DNA of 64,000 nt, taken from NCBI GenBank assembly GCA_018806985.1, contig JADANN010000213.1:1-64000 (forward strand), in the 5' to 3' direction. The notes below the pieces were generated by a model that was given only the letters and a program-made list of their open reading frames with translations, did not search any database and had not been told where the DNA came from. Shown here piece by piece: positions 23,619-33,425 of this stretch; the first letter of the stretch is position 1; each line of letters begins with the position of its first letter. The stretch comes from Angiostrongylus vasorum. Its lineage: Eukaryota; Nematoda; Chromadorea; Rhabditida; Metastrongylidae. Both the position numbers and the translations under genes were made by a program.

Positions 23619-24159
23619 GTGCTATTTAGTCGCTTGCACAACGCTAGTTTTTCTTTAAATTTTTCATACCACTTATTTATACTACAATTTCTTGTCATCT
23701 TATAGAGATGGAAATATTACACTGTATTGGAAGATATAACAAAGAAGATATTTATACCAACAGTGTTGCAATGTTGCAAAGCAGAGATATAATCAAATTT
23801 AGTCAACCTGATTTCAGGAGACTTTGAAGAGCTAGTTAACACATCTATGTTAAATAGGTGCATTAACATCATAAGCTAACATAAATACGCATTAACAGAG
23901 GAATTACATCATCGCTGAATTCGATCCATTTGTGCTTGTTGCTGTCTCTCTGATTGGAGGATATAGGCATGGTCTCCTTAAGCGTTGTGTTCACGGCGTG
24001 TGGTTATCTTCACGCCCTTGTCGAGAATGCCGTCATATGGCGTATGGAGGCAGAAATTGCACCCCATTTCAGTGGCATTGCATCGAAAAATTCACTGAAG
24101 CCATCAAATTCTAGAAAGTCGTCAAGAACGTCCTCGGTATTCTTAGAGTTTGACTAACT
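23619..24159. other. unassigned spacer
   Basis: A few overlapping frames at 23930-24157 on both strands; no family recognised. Confidence 0.4.
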
Positions 24160-24387
24160 GAGACCGAGTACTTTATTGCTGATACTATTTATGGAACAAT
24201 CTCCTGATTAATCCGAATCGACGATCCACAGGTGGTCGCCCTCGCGATGTAGCCGTTCGTGAAGCCCGTGAAGTGAGGCACCGATCGAATTTAGAATCTC
24301 ACTCTACGGCGCCTTCTTATACAGGACGGATGTTCATATTCTACAGCCAATATGATCTGTCTTTTGGCTGAGATGCATCCTGAAGCA
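24160..24387 (-). mobile_element. PLE-B unit (pLTR-like), fused to a histone H3 fragment
   Basis: Shares gatccacaggtggtcgccct and the stretch from atacaggacggatgttcata to about 24390 with the PLE-B unit at 59955-60270. The hammerhead-like core seen in other PLE-B units is lost here. The unit ends exactly where histone H3 similarity begins. Confidence 0.6.
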
Positions 24388-24595
24388 GACTGGAAGCTTA
24401 GACCTCTTTCTAAGTCTCCGGCAATCTCACGTACGAGACGTTGTAACGCCAGCTTACGGATGAGCATTTCGGTAAATTTCCGATACCCGTGCATTTCACG
24501 CAGAGCAACGAGTGCCGGACGATAACCACGAGGCTTCTTCACTTCAGGTGCGCTCGCACTTAAGGGCAGTCTTTGTTGCAAAGTGTTTGTGGAAA
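24387..24595 (-). pseudogene. histone H3 fragment
   Basis: Minus-strand frame matching histone H3 from the end of the N-terminal tail through alpha-1. It reads [16 protein letters not shown], then [19 protein letters not shown], then LSFQS, aligning to H3 residues of about 37 to 86. Compared with canonical H3 it has many replacements (for example [12 protein letters not shown] for REIRRYQKSTEL). It breaks off after FQS; beyond that the open frame continues only because it runs into PLE-B sequence, and upstream of about 24600 it runs into a SINE2 copy. So the 171-codon frame (24291-24806) is a chimera, not a histone gene. It is an H3 gene fragment or an old, intronless copy; a divergent H3 variant is an outside possibility. 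Confidence 0.8.
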
Positions 24596-24661
24596 GCTTT
24601 CTCTTTAGGCGATTTACGTTATGGTATGCTTCGCATGCTCCATTTCTCAAACTTTTGCAAT

Positions 24662-24870
24662 TAAACCTGCACGGAGATCGTGGTACAGTGGTAGTGATGC
24701 TGACCATCGCAACATGGTGCTGGTTGGATCTCGCTCGGGGACCGCCAAGCCTCTCATCATTTAGAGGTTGGAAGATTGGTACCGGATTTGTTTGGGAAAA
24801 GTTCACTCTCTAGAAATCATGAATGCAATCGTCGTTAGCGTTTCCTGTCTTTCTCTCCTGACAATGACTT
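24662..24870 (+). repeat. SINE2, 5' part
   Basis: Starts gatcgtggtacagtggtagt, continues gcaacatggtgctggttgga and cgccaagcctctcatca, then gattggtaccggatttgttt. Truncated after the middle. Confidence 0.7.
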
Positions 24871-24934
24871 CTTAAAATACCCAAGGGCCTGGAATAGGAA
24901 GAAAAGTGATTAATTAAATCTCGCATTTTTTTAA

Positions 24935-26000
24935 TTGTTCAAAAAGTACCTTCGAAGTGAAGTGAACTCACTTTTGCCCACACAAATCGAATAATTCACT
25001 GTATCCTTGATGAGCAAACACGAGGCTGTTAATTTATTCTTTACTAACGAGCAAGCTGACATTCCGGAATACTTCGCCTCATTCCTGCAAAAGATGAGAA
25101 ATCGAATGTCTTTTCACCACCATCGACGTCGTTAAAAGGAAGAGGGAGAACGAACCACTATGGCAGAAGCATGAGTTCTCAATAAAATTTGTAAGTTCAA
25201 AGTGGTGGACGAGAAAAAGGCAAAATTCAGCATACTGCGATTAAAAAGTGAGATTCCAATAGCAAATTTATTAGGTTACTCGGGAAGTAGAAAAGGATTT
25301 TACCTATAGATCGATAAAGCAAAAATGTCTTCGGGTGCAATTAGTCTTTTATATTCACGATGAGCGAACATAAGGTTGTTACTTTATTCTTTATTTACCA
25401 ACAAGCTAGCGTTTCGGCGTGTTCAGTCTCCTCCACAGCGTGAGAAGGTCAAGTTGATTGCAATCTACCCACCCAAACATCTACATAACCAAAAAAGAAA
25501 TAAACCAAGATTTTAATCACATTGACCAGAAAATAGCTTACTCGCACACTAACCGCTTTCTATGGGTGAGCATATCACGTGTAGCCCAATCGCAAAGAGT
25601 TCACATGAAAGCATGATCTCTTCTCACAGTAAAATACCAATCGCCTGATTCTAAGGCATTCCTCCCTGCGGTTCACTTTTTGGATTCACGGAATTTAAAA
25701 AGAATACTGTGAGAGTTTTGCGCGCTGAAACTTTCGAATTCTTTGCGATGGTCCAGCCTTTTCTTCAAAATCTTCGCCGTTACGTCCCTGTATACTACGA
25801 GCACTTAATGGCATACTTGCCACAGCTTTAAGTTTAGCAGATAGTGTCCTTATGTACGGATACAGAGTGGTCTACTCGTTTCGTCAATCTCTTCGTCCCC
25901 CGCACGTCTACAAGTGATTGCACAAACCACGTCCGAATTCATGCAATCATCGTCTCTATCGTTAGCGAATATTATGCAATTTTGCGTGGTAACACGTTTC
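24935..26000 (-). mobile_element. Penelope-like element PLE-A (PLE-2): tandem terminal repeats plus EN fragment
   Basis: Two copies of the PLE-A terminal region lie in tandem at about 24995-25110 and 25350-25460 (shared text: gatgagcaaacacgaggctg against gatgagcgaacataaggttg, each followed by the tttcggcg-type hammerhead region). Right of these, 25640-26000 read on the minus strand encodes a damaged GIY-YIG endonuclease (GDEEIDETSRPLCIR against the YIGETGRPLC pattern). The same two-repeat layout occurs in PLE-3 (29421-30840), including the ~200 bp between repeats. Confidence 0.75.
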
Positions 26001-26019
26001 GTTCACACGAGGCAGCAAA

Positions 26020-27110
26020 AAAACGTATGGCTTCAGGAGTCAGCAGTTGATGTCCTTCTTAAAGGAGTGCCTAAACTGCTCAATCTTCAGACTTTCCAAA
26101 CAATATTATGCACAAATCAGGGTTGGTAATGGGGTAGCGATTGGTACCAAGCTTTGCCACTGTTTTTTACGTCCAAGATTGAAGCACCAGTAACCGATCT
26201 CCTGAAATTATTCAACTGTTGATAAATAAGACTGCTTTGCCACTTGCTCCAAACAGAAGAAATAGTCAGATGCTTTGAGCTGCTTAACGAACAGTTAGAG
26301 TGCATTTCATTCACCAGAAAGAAACCGAAAGAAAACTGGCTTTCATTCCTGAACGTTCAAATAACGTACCCGAAAGCGGACGGCTACATGAAAAAAAATG
26401 GTTCCGAAAGCCAAGCAGTAAAAAATATTGTGGTTCACTACCTTTCCTCTCCCACCTCACACACCAAAGGGCACATGTAAGAAATATGTTTCGAACAACC
26501 ACCAATGTGTGTGCGAAGAGAGCATAAGGAAGAATTCTTGAAATTGACGCGGCAAGCATCCACTTCGAATGGCTACGAAACTCTAGCTCCTCGAGCTAGG
26601 TGTAGAGAGAAATCCAAGCATTCAAACGAGAACTCTGGTGTTAATAAGATCCCGTTTATCATGCTCTTGATTTCAAACCAAATAAGTAAAACGTTGCATA
26701 AGAAGAGCCGGTGTTGAGAGTTCGGTAATGGTAATTGAAGTGCCACTAAACACTCTAATACGCCAGCTAATTGCTCATCGCCTGTATGACCGTCTATTTA
26801 CAACGAAAAATTACTAATACGCCCCAACGGTAGAGACGGTGATTGCATGAGTTTGGGCACGGTGTATCCAATTTCTTATAAAGGATGTGGGACGAATGCT
26901 TTGGAGTAACGGGTAAACCACTTGAGACAAATACTCCATTAGGCGCGCATAAGGCAGAAACATAACGGAAAAGATTTTAAAACAAGAGCCACTATCCTCG
27001 CACAAAAAATCCAAAATATCAGAACACAAAACTCTTTATGCGTTTTGGACTATTTCCAGAAATTATAAAATGAACTGCACGGAGCGGTGTCTCTCTGCCA
27101 ACTGACTGGA
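26020..27110 (+). pseudogene. Penelope-like element PLE-A, RT-to-EN coding relic (PLE-4)
   Basis: The product would be a Penelope-type reverse transcriptase with a C-terminal GIY-YIG endonuclease. In order: a block around 26040-26150 reads LKECLNCSIF and then the RT signature of the GLAMGxxLAP type in broken form; about 26210-26240 is a decayed catalytic block; 26270-26500 encodes LNEQLECISFTR, NWLSFLNVQIT, and in a second frame KWFRKPSSKKYCGS and RNMFRTTTNVC, the conserved thumb-side blocks of PLE RTs; 26550-26820 is the linker; 26830-27060 is the endonuclease, in which the YIGETGRP core is degraded to CFGVTGKP. Multiple frameshifts make it non-functional. It lies head to head with PLE-2 (minus), the join being near 26000-26030. 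Confidence 0.8.
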
Positions 27111-27774
27111 GGGCTTACAACGAACAAAACGGTTGTTGTTTAAAGGAAGCTGTTTATTATGCGGAAACAAATTTATGTGTTAAGTGTCATTTTCTAAGGT
27201 TGTAGAAGTGCTTAGTTAAGTAGATTGCACGTCAATTGACCTTTTCATGCTTTGAGGACGTCAGCTACTGTGTGCTAATAAATGCTATAATACCAACCCT
27301 GTGTTTGTACATAGCGATGAATGCCGAGGTTAGTTGAAAATCGGTTTTGGGAACTAGTCAAAAAATATTTACATCCCTGAAGCCATGTGTATCAACATAT
27401 TCTGCAAAATCGTCAAACTTCCAGAAAAGTACTACCGAACCAAAAAAATTATCGCAGCAATTGGAAAATCAGATTCATCTCCAATGTGTTAAAAGGGAAA
27501 GAAAACTGGAAGGGACCCGAAACCCAAAAAAAGCTCATTAATTTCGTAATTCCCCTGGAACGAAGGCTTTTACTTGCTCTTTCAGCAAATATTCAACCAA
27601 TAGGCCAAATTTATACACCTATGGAATAATGCTGGATTCCCCAAAAGAGTCTACAGCACACGATACCATAGCGTTGCTACGAAAATTTAGGTGAATAGAC
27701 GAAAAAAAACTTTTAATGGTAATTTTCAAACCGACCATCATTTAACCCCAGCAGCAATAATTAATGGGTTTTTT
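27111..27774. other. unassigned spacer
   Basis: Overlapping 64- and 80-codon plus frames at 27347-27629 look compositionally coding (Lys, Asn and Gln rich) but match no family I know. They could belong to the N-terminal part of a PLE. Confidence 0.35.
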
Positions 27775-28040
27775 GGTTTGCTAAGATAACATGAGGTTAA
27801 TAAGTAGATCTATTTTGCTAATGTTTCGACGGCTTCGCTTTCATCAGAGCCATTGGTTCGAGTCGATGGTCCACAGTTCTTCGTTTTCTCGATTTAGCAC
27901 CTTCGTCGTCGTACCGAGACGGGTCTTCTAAAAAGCGAACACCACTCGAATAAGGCAAGCTCACACGGCAGCTTTCTTTTATACAGCGTGGTTGTTGTTA
28001 ATACGACTATCCATCGACAATAATTTGATTTTCATCGGTT
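27775..28040 (-). mobile_element. PLE-B unit with hammerhead-like core, left arm of an inverted pair
   Basis: Minus-strand unit. The core region in reverse complement reads ctctgatga, a 12-base stem-loop stretch, then cgaaacatt (about 27836-27866). Beyond it lies the shared body (cgatggtccacagttcttcg, ccgagacgggtcttc). Its outer 3' sequence mirrors that of the plus unit at 28130-28400, about 90 bases away. Confidence 0.65.
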
Positions 28041-28129
28041 AATCCATCTTGTAGAATCCATTCATTGTGCTATTCGCTATGTGCTAGGTGACATAATACC
28101 GACTGGTGCAGCATGCATTATCCGTTGAA

Positions 28130-28400
28130 AAGGAAATTATTATCAACGAATGTCTTACTAACCTCAACCATCCTGTATAAAAAGAACGCTAGCGGGTGGA
28201 AAGCCTTGAGTGGTGCCTCCCAGAAGAAGATCGTTCTCGGTGCGACGACGAAGACACCACATCGAGAAGAATAACTGGGGGGCTATCGACTTGGATCACC
28301 GGCTACGATGAAGACGACGACGTCGAAACTTTAGCCGAATAAATCTATTTATCAACTGTTAGCAGTCTCAGAAATGTATACGAAGATTCAAAATCCTTCT
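28130..28400 (+). mobile_element. PLE-B unit with hammerhead-like core, right arm of an inverted pair
   Basis: Plus-strand unit. It carries gtgcgacgacgaagacacca and ggatcaccggctacgatgaa, then the core at 28300-28337. Helix I strands CGGCT (28300-28304) and AGCCG (28333-28337) are perfect complements, stem II is GAC/GTC (28313-28315 with 28322-28324), and GAAAC is at 28325-28329. The CTGANGA box has decayed to ACGATGA. Confidence 0.65.
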
Positions 28401-28804
28401 TTACAGCAGGCATATTGGAATGGAATACTTGAATTATGTTTACCTCGTCAGTTTAAACCCGAATAGGAATTGATACGGTACGAGCTAAACTCAAATCGGC
28501 CAGTTTTATCGAACCATTTGCATTGCTTGACAAAACTGAAATCTGTATAATGAACGCTTTAGAAGCGTAAATCAAGGGAGCACCACTTCAAGGCGCATAT
28601 TAAACGAGTCCAAATGATTTCGAGTGCGCGCGATGGGCAAATGAATAGATGTAAAATTGGCTATTGTAACAAATTATCAAGCTATAAAGGTGAATTGAAA
28701 ATAACTTGCCACAGCAAGCGCTTGCATTCGATGGTAAAGAGCATCACGTCAGCTTTCAAAAATGAGGCACAAACGATGCTCCTGAGAAAGACCAACATCA
28801 GCCT
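28401..28804. other. unassigned spacer
   Basis: No supported feature. Short plus frame at 28614-28811 with no family signature. Confidence 0.45.
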
Positions 28805-29420
28805 TCTTTAATAGAAGAGAACATTGCTGGAGTGAAAACATCTAGCCACGACATCAATAATAGAAAGACAGACAGCTTATTAATAAACGCCATTAAATTC
28901 ATCTAATATGTCGCCGCATTGTCAAACTGAATCAGGAACTAGGAAGGTCCCATCTGCCAATTTTTCTTAAACAAACTTCTGTAAGCCAATAAATCCGAAT
29001 TGCATTCTCCTGAGAATTTCCGGCTTTAAAAGTGAGCACTAATTGCACGCAATCGTGTTTGACAACTGATATATGATGCTTATGTGAGCTAAAATTTCAA
29101 TCCATGTCTATTAAAATCGTTAGAAAACTAATCGTCTTTCGCATGAAATTCCTATGTTCTACAAAGAAAGCAGCGGGTTCCTAAATAACTTTCTTCTAAA
29201 TCCTCAGATTATCCCACCTGCATGATGACTTCTCCCAACTGTATCACATTCGAATGCTTTAGCTCTTCCAACAAGGCTATTTCCTGGATTATTGTTGCGA
29301 GAATATCCCGAATATTAACGGAGTGGTTTCGACGAAGAATATGTTATTTCAATTCCAACCGTACAAAAGACAACATGAAGAAATACAAAAAGAACCTCGT
29401 TTTTTTCTAAACGACTCGTC
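28805..29420 (-). pseudogene. CDK-like protein kinase relic, copy 2
   Basis: Paralogous over ~600 bp, introns included, to the kinase relic at 46370-47066. The best block is the exon at 29218-29307, which encodes EIALLEELKHSNVIQLGE, matching the CDK alpha-C helix region (PSTAIREISLLKELxHPNIVxLxDV pattern). The cyclin-binding PSTAIRE-equivalent here is ATIIQE, a further decay. Its donor (gcag|gtggga on the minus strand) is intact, but the acceptor AG is mutated to GG. Upstream, only the end of exon 1 survives (RLEKNE); then the sequence changes abruptly to PLE-3 at 29421. Downstream pieces that correspond to the MDL block and the HRD block of the kinase contain stops. It is not a working kinase. 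Confidence 0.65.
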
Positions 29421-30840
29421 TTAATATTCTTGATGCACAAACATGAGGTTGTTATTTCATTCATTGTTTGTGAATAAGCTGACGATTCGGCGAATTTCCA
29501 CACTTCCAAATCCTGGGAAGATCAAAAATCGAATGTCATGTGACCATCATCCACACCGTACGCTGTTGAGAGGACAGAGAACGACCCAGTATAGCAGAAC
29601 TAAGGGTTTCGAATAAAAGTTGCACGTTTGAAGTGGTGGATGCAAAAAGCCAAAACTCAGCACATTGCGATTAGAAAAAGTGAGATTCCTAACAGCAAAT
29701 TTATTAGGTTACTGGAGAGTTCAAGAAAGATCTGCAATTTTGCCTCTTCCTATGTTTTAGCAGTGATTTTCCCCCGTATACTCAATCTTAATTCCCATGA
29801 CCGACTTTCTATTAACCTTGGCAGATGATCAAATAATTCTCGATGTTCTCGTTGAGGAAACACGAGGTGTTAATCTATTCTTCATCCCGTTAAAGATGAC
29901 GTTTCGGCAGTAGCGCCTTCTTCAAAGCCTGGAAGGGTACAATGATATGCAATTCACTTAGCCAAACGCTTCAAGAACACAAAAGAAAGGTGAAACTTTG
30001 AATCGTAATCACATGACCAAGAGCTACTCGAAAAACCCACCGTTTTCTTTACGAGCCTTCCACTGAGGAAGAACAGTTGGTCAGAGTCGTATATGGTCGA
30101 TGAATAAACCATCCCCACCAAAAATCGATGCGAAGGTACAGGAAGAGATCAGGTGTGATCTCTGGGTATTCACCCCTCTTCTATACATTCTAGGGTTCTT
30201 GGCATTTATCCAAAAAGCCTCAGAAATTTCGCTTTGGTGTTCTGGCTTCCTGTGCGAGGATAGTGAGTTTTATACCAAAATCTCCTCCCAGCGGTTTACC
30301 GCCTCATTGTGGCTGGGAGCTGTTCCCGGGTGTCGGGATGCGATGTACAGTGGGGAGAATCATTCCCCCGACAGGCTCTCCCAGGCCGAGAAGGAGTTCG
30401 GCGTTTCCATCAGGAAGGCTAGCTAAGAGCAAACAATTACTAGGGTCCACCACTATCCTGGTATGAAATTATTGCATGGTGGTAAATGTTCCCCTGATCC
30501 ACAATGGCGGCGACTGCCTGTGGTGGTGACCACCTGGAGCAGACTTTGGCCAGACAGACCTTGGGACTGCAGGAAACCATAATGGGTAGATCAGCAAAAC
30601 TCCGAAAAACGGAAATTACGCTGGACCCCGCATAACAAGTGAAGACGGGCCATCCAAGCAACCAAGTATACCAAAATCTTCTCCGAAATGCTTTTGCACC
30701 CTATACCTCCCTAGTGGGGTGCTTTGTCTTGACGGATGCAGAATGGTTTGCCCGTTTTGACAATACATTCATCTCTGCAAGTATTAGAAGAGATCATAGT
30801 TAGCACTGAAAAAAAGGCACAGCGACACCAGTCTAGTGCT
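29421..30840 (-). mobile_element. Penelope-like element PLE-A (PLE-3), interrupted by R3
   Basis: Left part: two tandem terminal regions at about 29421-29530 and 29845-29950, matching the PLE-2 arrangement. Right part: the endonuclease in minus orientation, from 30840 down to 30140, split by an R3 insertion at 30289-30666. Right of the insertion the reverse complement reads RDECIVKTGKPFCIR, matching the GDEYIGETGRPLC core with the YIG tyrosine lost. The left edge abuts the CDK relic without an obvious target-site duplication. Confidence 0.8.
30289..30666 (+). mobile_element. R3 element inserted in PLE-3, with 18 bp target-site duplication
   Basis: A complete R3 copy is bracketed by tataccaaaatctcctcc (30271-30288) and tataccaaaatcttctcc (30667-30684), an 18-base direct repeat with one mismatch. 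This fixes the R3 ends: the element starts at about cagcggtttacc and ends at the ccaag tail, 378 bp. A long TSD and a short simple 3' tail are what target-primed reverse transcription leaves, so R3 is best seen as a SINE or a short LINE-mobilised element. No coding frame is conserved among copies. Confidence 0.9.
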
Positions 30841-31124
30841 GTCTCAATGCGATGGAGAGCAGCATCTCATGTGAGTGGGAGTTCGATGGCGCTCTCCACT
30901 CCATCTTGAGATTTTCTAATCGAGTGCATGAAAAATATCACAGCATTTGTCTAGCTTTAGTTGTATTACCAGCCAAAGAAGCGTTCTGCTTCTACAGTCT
31001 TCCACCACTACTTTGCGAAACGATTTATGTGCAGACGGAAATCGATTAGAAACAGACGCCTATCAGCCGACTGGTTCTGTACTGCTAATCACTGGTAATA
31101 ACGATACAAAAACTTCTTGGAATA
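30841..31124. other. unassigned spacer
   Basis: No supported feature. Confidence 0.5.
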
Positions 31125-31290
31125 TCAAGCTAACATGAGGTTAACAAAAAATGTCTACGGCTCACCTTTCGACGCCTTTGTCTTCTTCAGAGATCCGCGT
31201 CAGTGATCCACGAATGGTCGTTCTCGCGTTGAGTCGAGTCCAGTGGAGGAAGCCTAGCTCAAATCTCGAAAAAAAATGATTACAGAAAGG
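31125..31290 (-). mobile_element. PLE-B unit, partial
   Basis: Contains the terminal gctaacatgaggttaacaaa, the hammerhead-like region (about 31164-31192; reverse complement ctgaagaagac, loop, gtcgaaa) and the shared body atggtcgttctcgcgttgag. Confidence 0.65.
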
Positions 31291-31984
31291 TTTGCTCGGA
31301 TTTGCTGATGACGAAAGAAATGTTTGTAAACGAAAAAAAAGGGAAAAAGAAAACGCATGGGAAGCAGAATGAATGCCGTTTAGTAAAACCATTGCCGACG
31401 TTTTTACACGTGAAAGTCGAAGATTTCAAGAAACTTGTATAAGCACCAAAATACATTTGCGAAATGAGAACTTTCAGAGGACCATTTTGATGTAGTTGAA
31501 AACGTATAGGAAAAAGGGTCCATTCTGTTTACGAAATCAGACAACGACAAAATTTGAAAACTCGTAGCGAGCGTGCCTCGTGCAGCTGCACGTTCTAGAA
31601 TTTGAACTAGGTATGTCAGCGTTAGGTTAGAGCGCGTTTACTCAAACCTTGTGCAGACCAAATATCCCATACCACATAGTTAGGGCTATTGCCAAACATT
31701 CGATTAAAAAAATACTCTCAGTATAGCAAAAATCTCCATCTGCGGTCATAGTGAAGTAGAATAAAATTTGCACACAAATCGATTAACGAAGCCTTTCACA
31801 AAAACTGCACACAAAGTTCTATGGCGCTGAGCCAGAAGTGGGTTACATAGTCAATAGAGCTTAAACTCACTGCATAAGGTGAAAGTGTGAACATCAAGAG
31901 ATCACCAGAATAGTAGAAATAATGAAGCAGGTGAAAATTAAAAATTAAAACTAGCACTTGAAGCGAGTTTCATCGATAAGTTAA
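31291..31984. other. unassigned spacer
   Basis: No recognised feature. Confidence 0.5.
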
Positions 31985-32280
31985 CACAGCGTAATTACCA
32001 AATCTTTATTCGCCCAGCGTATCGACGTCTTCGCCTTCCTCAAGGCTGATGGTCCGAATCGATATCCACAGTCCTCTCTCGATGTGGGATCTTCGTCGTC
32101 GTATCGAGACGAATCTTTTTCAGCGGCGAAGCACTGGAATTAAGCAACATCAATGGGTTTGTTTCTTCCGAACAATTCATCCTGCAGAATTTGTTATCAC
32201 TATCAGTTAGAACGCAGAGTAGCAATACCATCGTAAGCCAATTTCCATTCTGGAAAGAACAAGGTGTTGTCACCGGACAT
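31985..32280 (-). mobile_element. PLE-B unit abutting RTE copy B
   Basis: Core region about 32018-32046 (reverse complement: ttgaggaaggcgaagacgtc then gatac) followed by the shared body (cgatatccacagtcctct, cgtcgtatcgagacgaatc). The right end meets RTE copy B at about 32281. Confidence 0.65.
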
Positions 32281-32282
32281 GC

Positions 32283-32892
32283 CTTCTATCGAGGACTAAG
32301 AAGTGAGTGACCGTGCATTGTAGGTACAGATCGTCACCATGGTTCTTCGAAATCCAGGCAGGTTCCATTGGCTCTGAGATTTTAGCAGCTTCTCCGTACT
32401 CGTCGTACCCAGCGCCGCCGAGTCGGGGGCTCTTTCGGGTCAGGGAAATGAGGCCGGTTTCCTTACTGTTTTACTTTTTTGATACACACGAAATAGCCTC
32501 CTGAGCTCTAAACACGGAGGCTGGGTATACCCACGGGTAGCTTGCTAGTCTCTCCTAGAGTGGACATGGAGCTTATTTGTTGGAGGCGACTCCTAACCCC
32601 CTCCCATATACTTTCCTGTCACTTGATGGCAGGTATTTGGCCGATTTGACTCGCAGAAAACAATCCGCATAGACGAGAAAAGATCCACAAACGCATGCAT
32701 AGATGCGCCTTCGTAAATAAAGTATGTGCCAAATTGGCTCAGCAGAAACACGGAGTCTATCCCCTGGATCCAACTGTGTATCAGGTAAGCGGTCGCTTTT
32801 TCGTCCGCGATTATCCCCCTGTTCGCCACGTAGGGACGCATTACGTAGCCTCGCGACTAACCGGCTCGAGATCCCTCATATGAGAGAGATCC
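32283..32892 (-). mobile_element. RTE-type retrotransposon, copy B (5' leader only)
   Basis: Matches the first ~600 bases of copy C, from the shared 5' boundary (about 32892) through the leader to just inside the EN start. The rest of the element is missing, cut at a PLE-B unit. As in copy A, the 5' end is kept and the 3' end lost, the reverse of normal LINE truncation. Confidence 0.85.
32573..32773 (-). CDS. conserved small frame in the RTE 5' leader (copy B)
   Basis: 66 codons, beginning MDPGDRLRVSAEPIWHIL and ending GLGVASNK. Start, stop and length agree with the copy C frame (67 codons), with many substitutions between them. Not a recognised protein family. Confidence 0.3.
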   Translation of the reverse strand: MDPGDRLRVSAEPIWHILYLRRRIYACVCGSFLVYADCFLRVKSAKYLPSSDRKVYGRGLGVASNK

Positions 32893-33167
32893 ATGGATGT
32901 AATACATACAACATGTAAAGTTTCCATCAGCAGAATTTAATATCAACCATGTGGAATCATAGAAGTAACAACGGATACGGTAAAAAGAACCCGGATTTCT
33001 AAAGAAATGCCACCATATACAGACATTTATACGCGCACATGGCATAGAAGTACTGTGATGCACAATAGAGAACAAACTTGAAATAACAGTCAGTTGCTCT
33101 GTTAAACTACCAGTCAATGGACTTCTTGAAAAAAAAACTCTTTGTTTAACCTTATAACTGGACATCT
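32893..33167. other. unassigned spacer
   Basis: No supported feature. Confidence 0.5.
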
Positions 33168-33272
33168 TATATCTAATCTAATCATTCATGATCATCTAAT
33201 CTTATAATCATCTAATCTTATAATTGTTCTTGTAATCTTATAACCATCTAATCCTATAATTGTTCTTATAAT
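33168..33272. repeat. short tandem repeat, unit about 16 bp
   Basis: Repeated atctaatcttataatc-like units with ttataattgttcttgtaatc variants. About five to six imperfect units. Confidence 0.8.
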
Positions 33273-33387
33273 TGGGCAACAGAGCTTTGCCCGAACAACG
33301 ACTCCTAAAATATGTGTTGGATAAGATACCGACCGATAACATATGTAGATTTAACATGTACGTAAAAAGCAGACAATCAGAAAGAAA

Positions 33388-33425
33388 GGGCTGTTGTTGT
33401 TGTTGTTGTTATTGTTGTTGTTACT
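33388..33425. repeat. (TTG)n microsatellite
   Basis: About twelve TTG/TTA triplets starting after aaagggc. It makes part of a frame encode polycysteine, an artefact. Confidence 0.85.

Noticed and set aside
23930..24160. Possible neighbouring histone gene (H4 or H2B)
   Set aside because: Translated both strands; the resemblances were a few scattered residues with wrong spacing.
24291..24806. Complete histone H3 or H3-variant gene
   Set aside because: Only about 50 residues match H3; the ends of the frame are SINE2 and PLE-B sequence.
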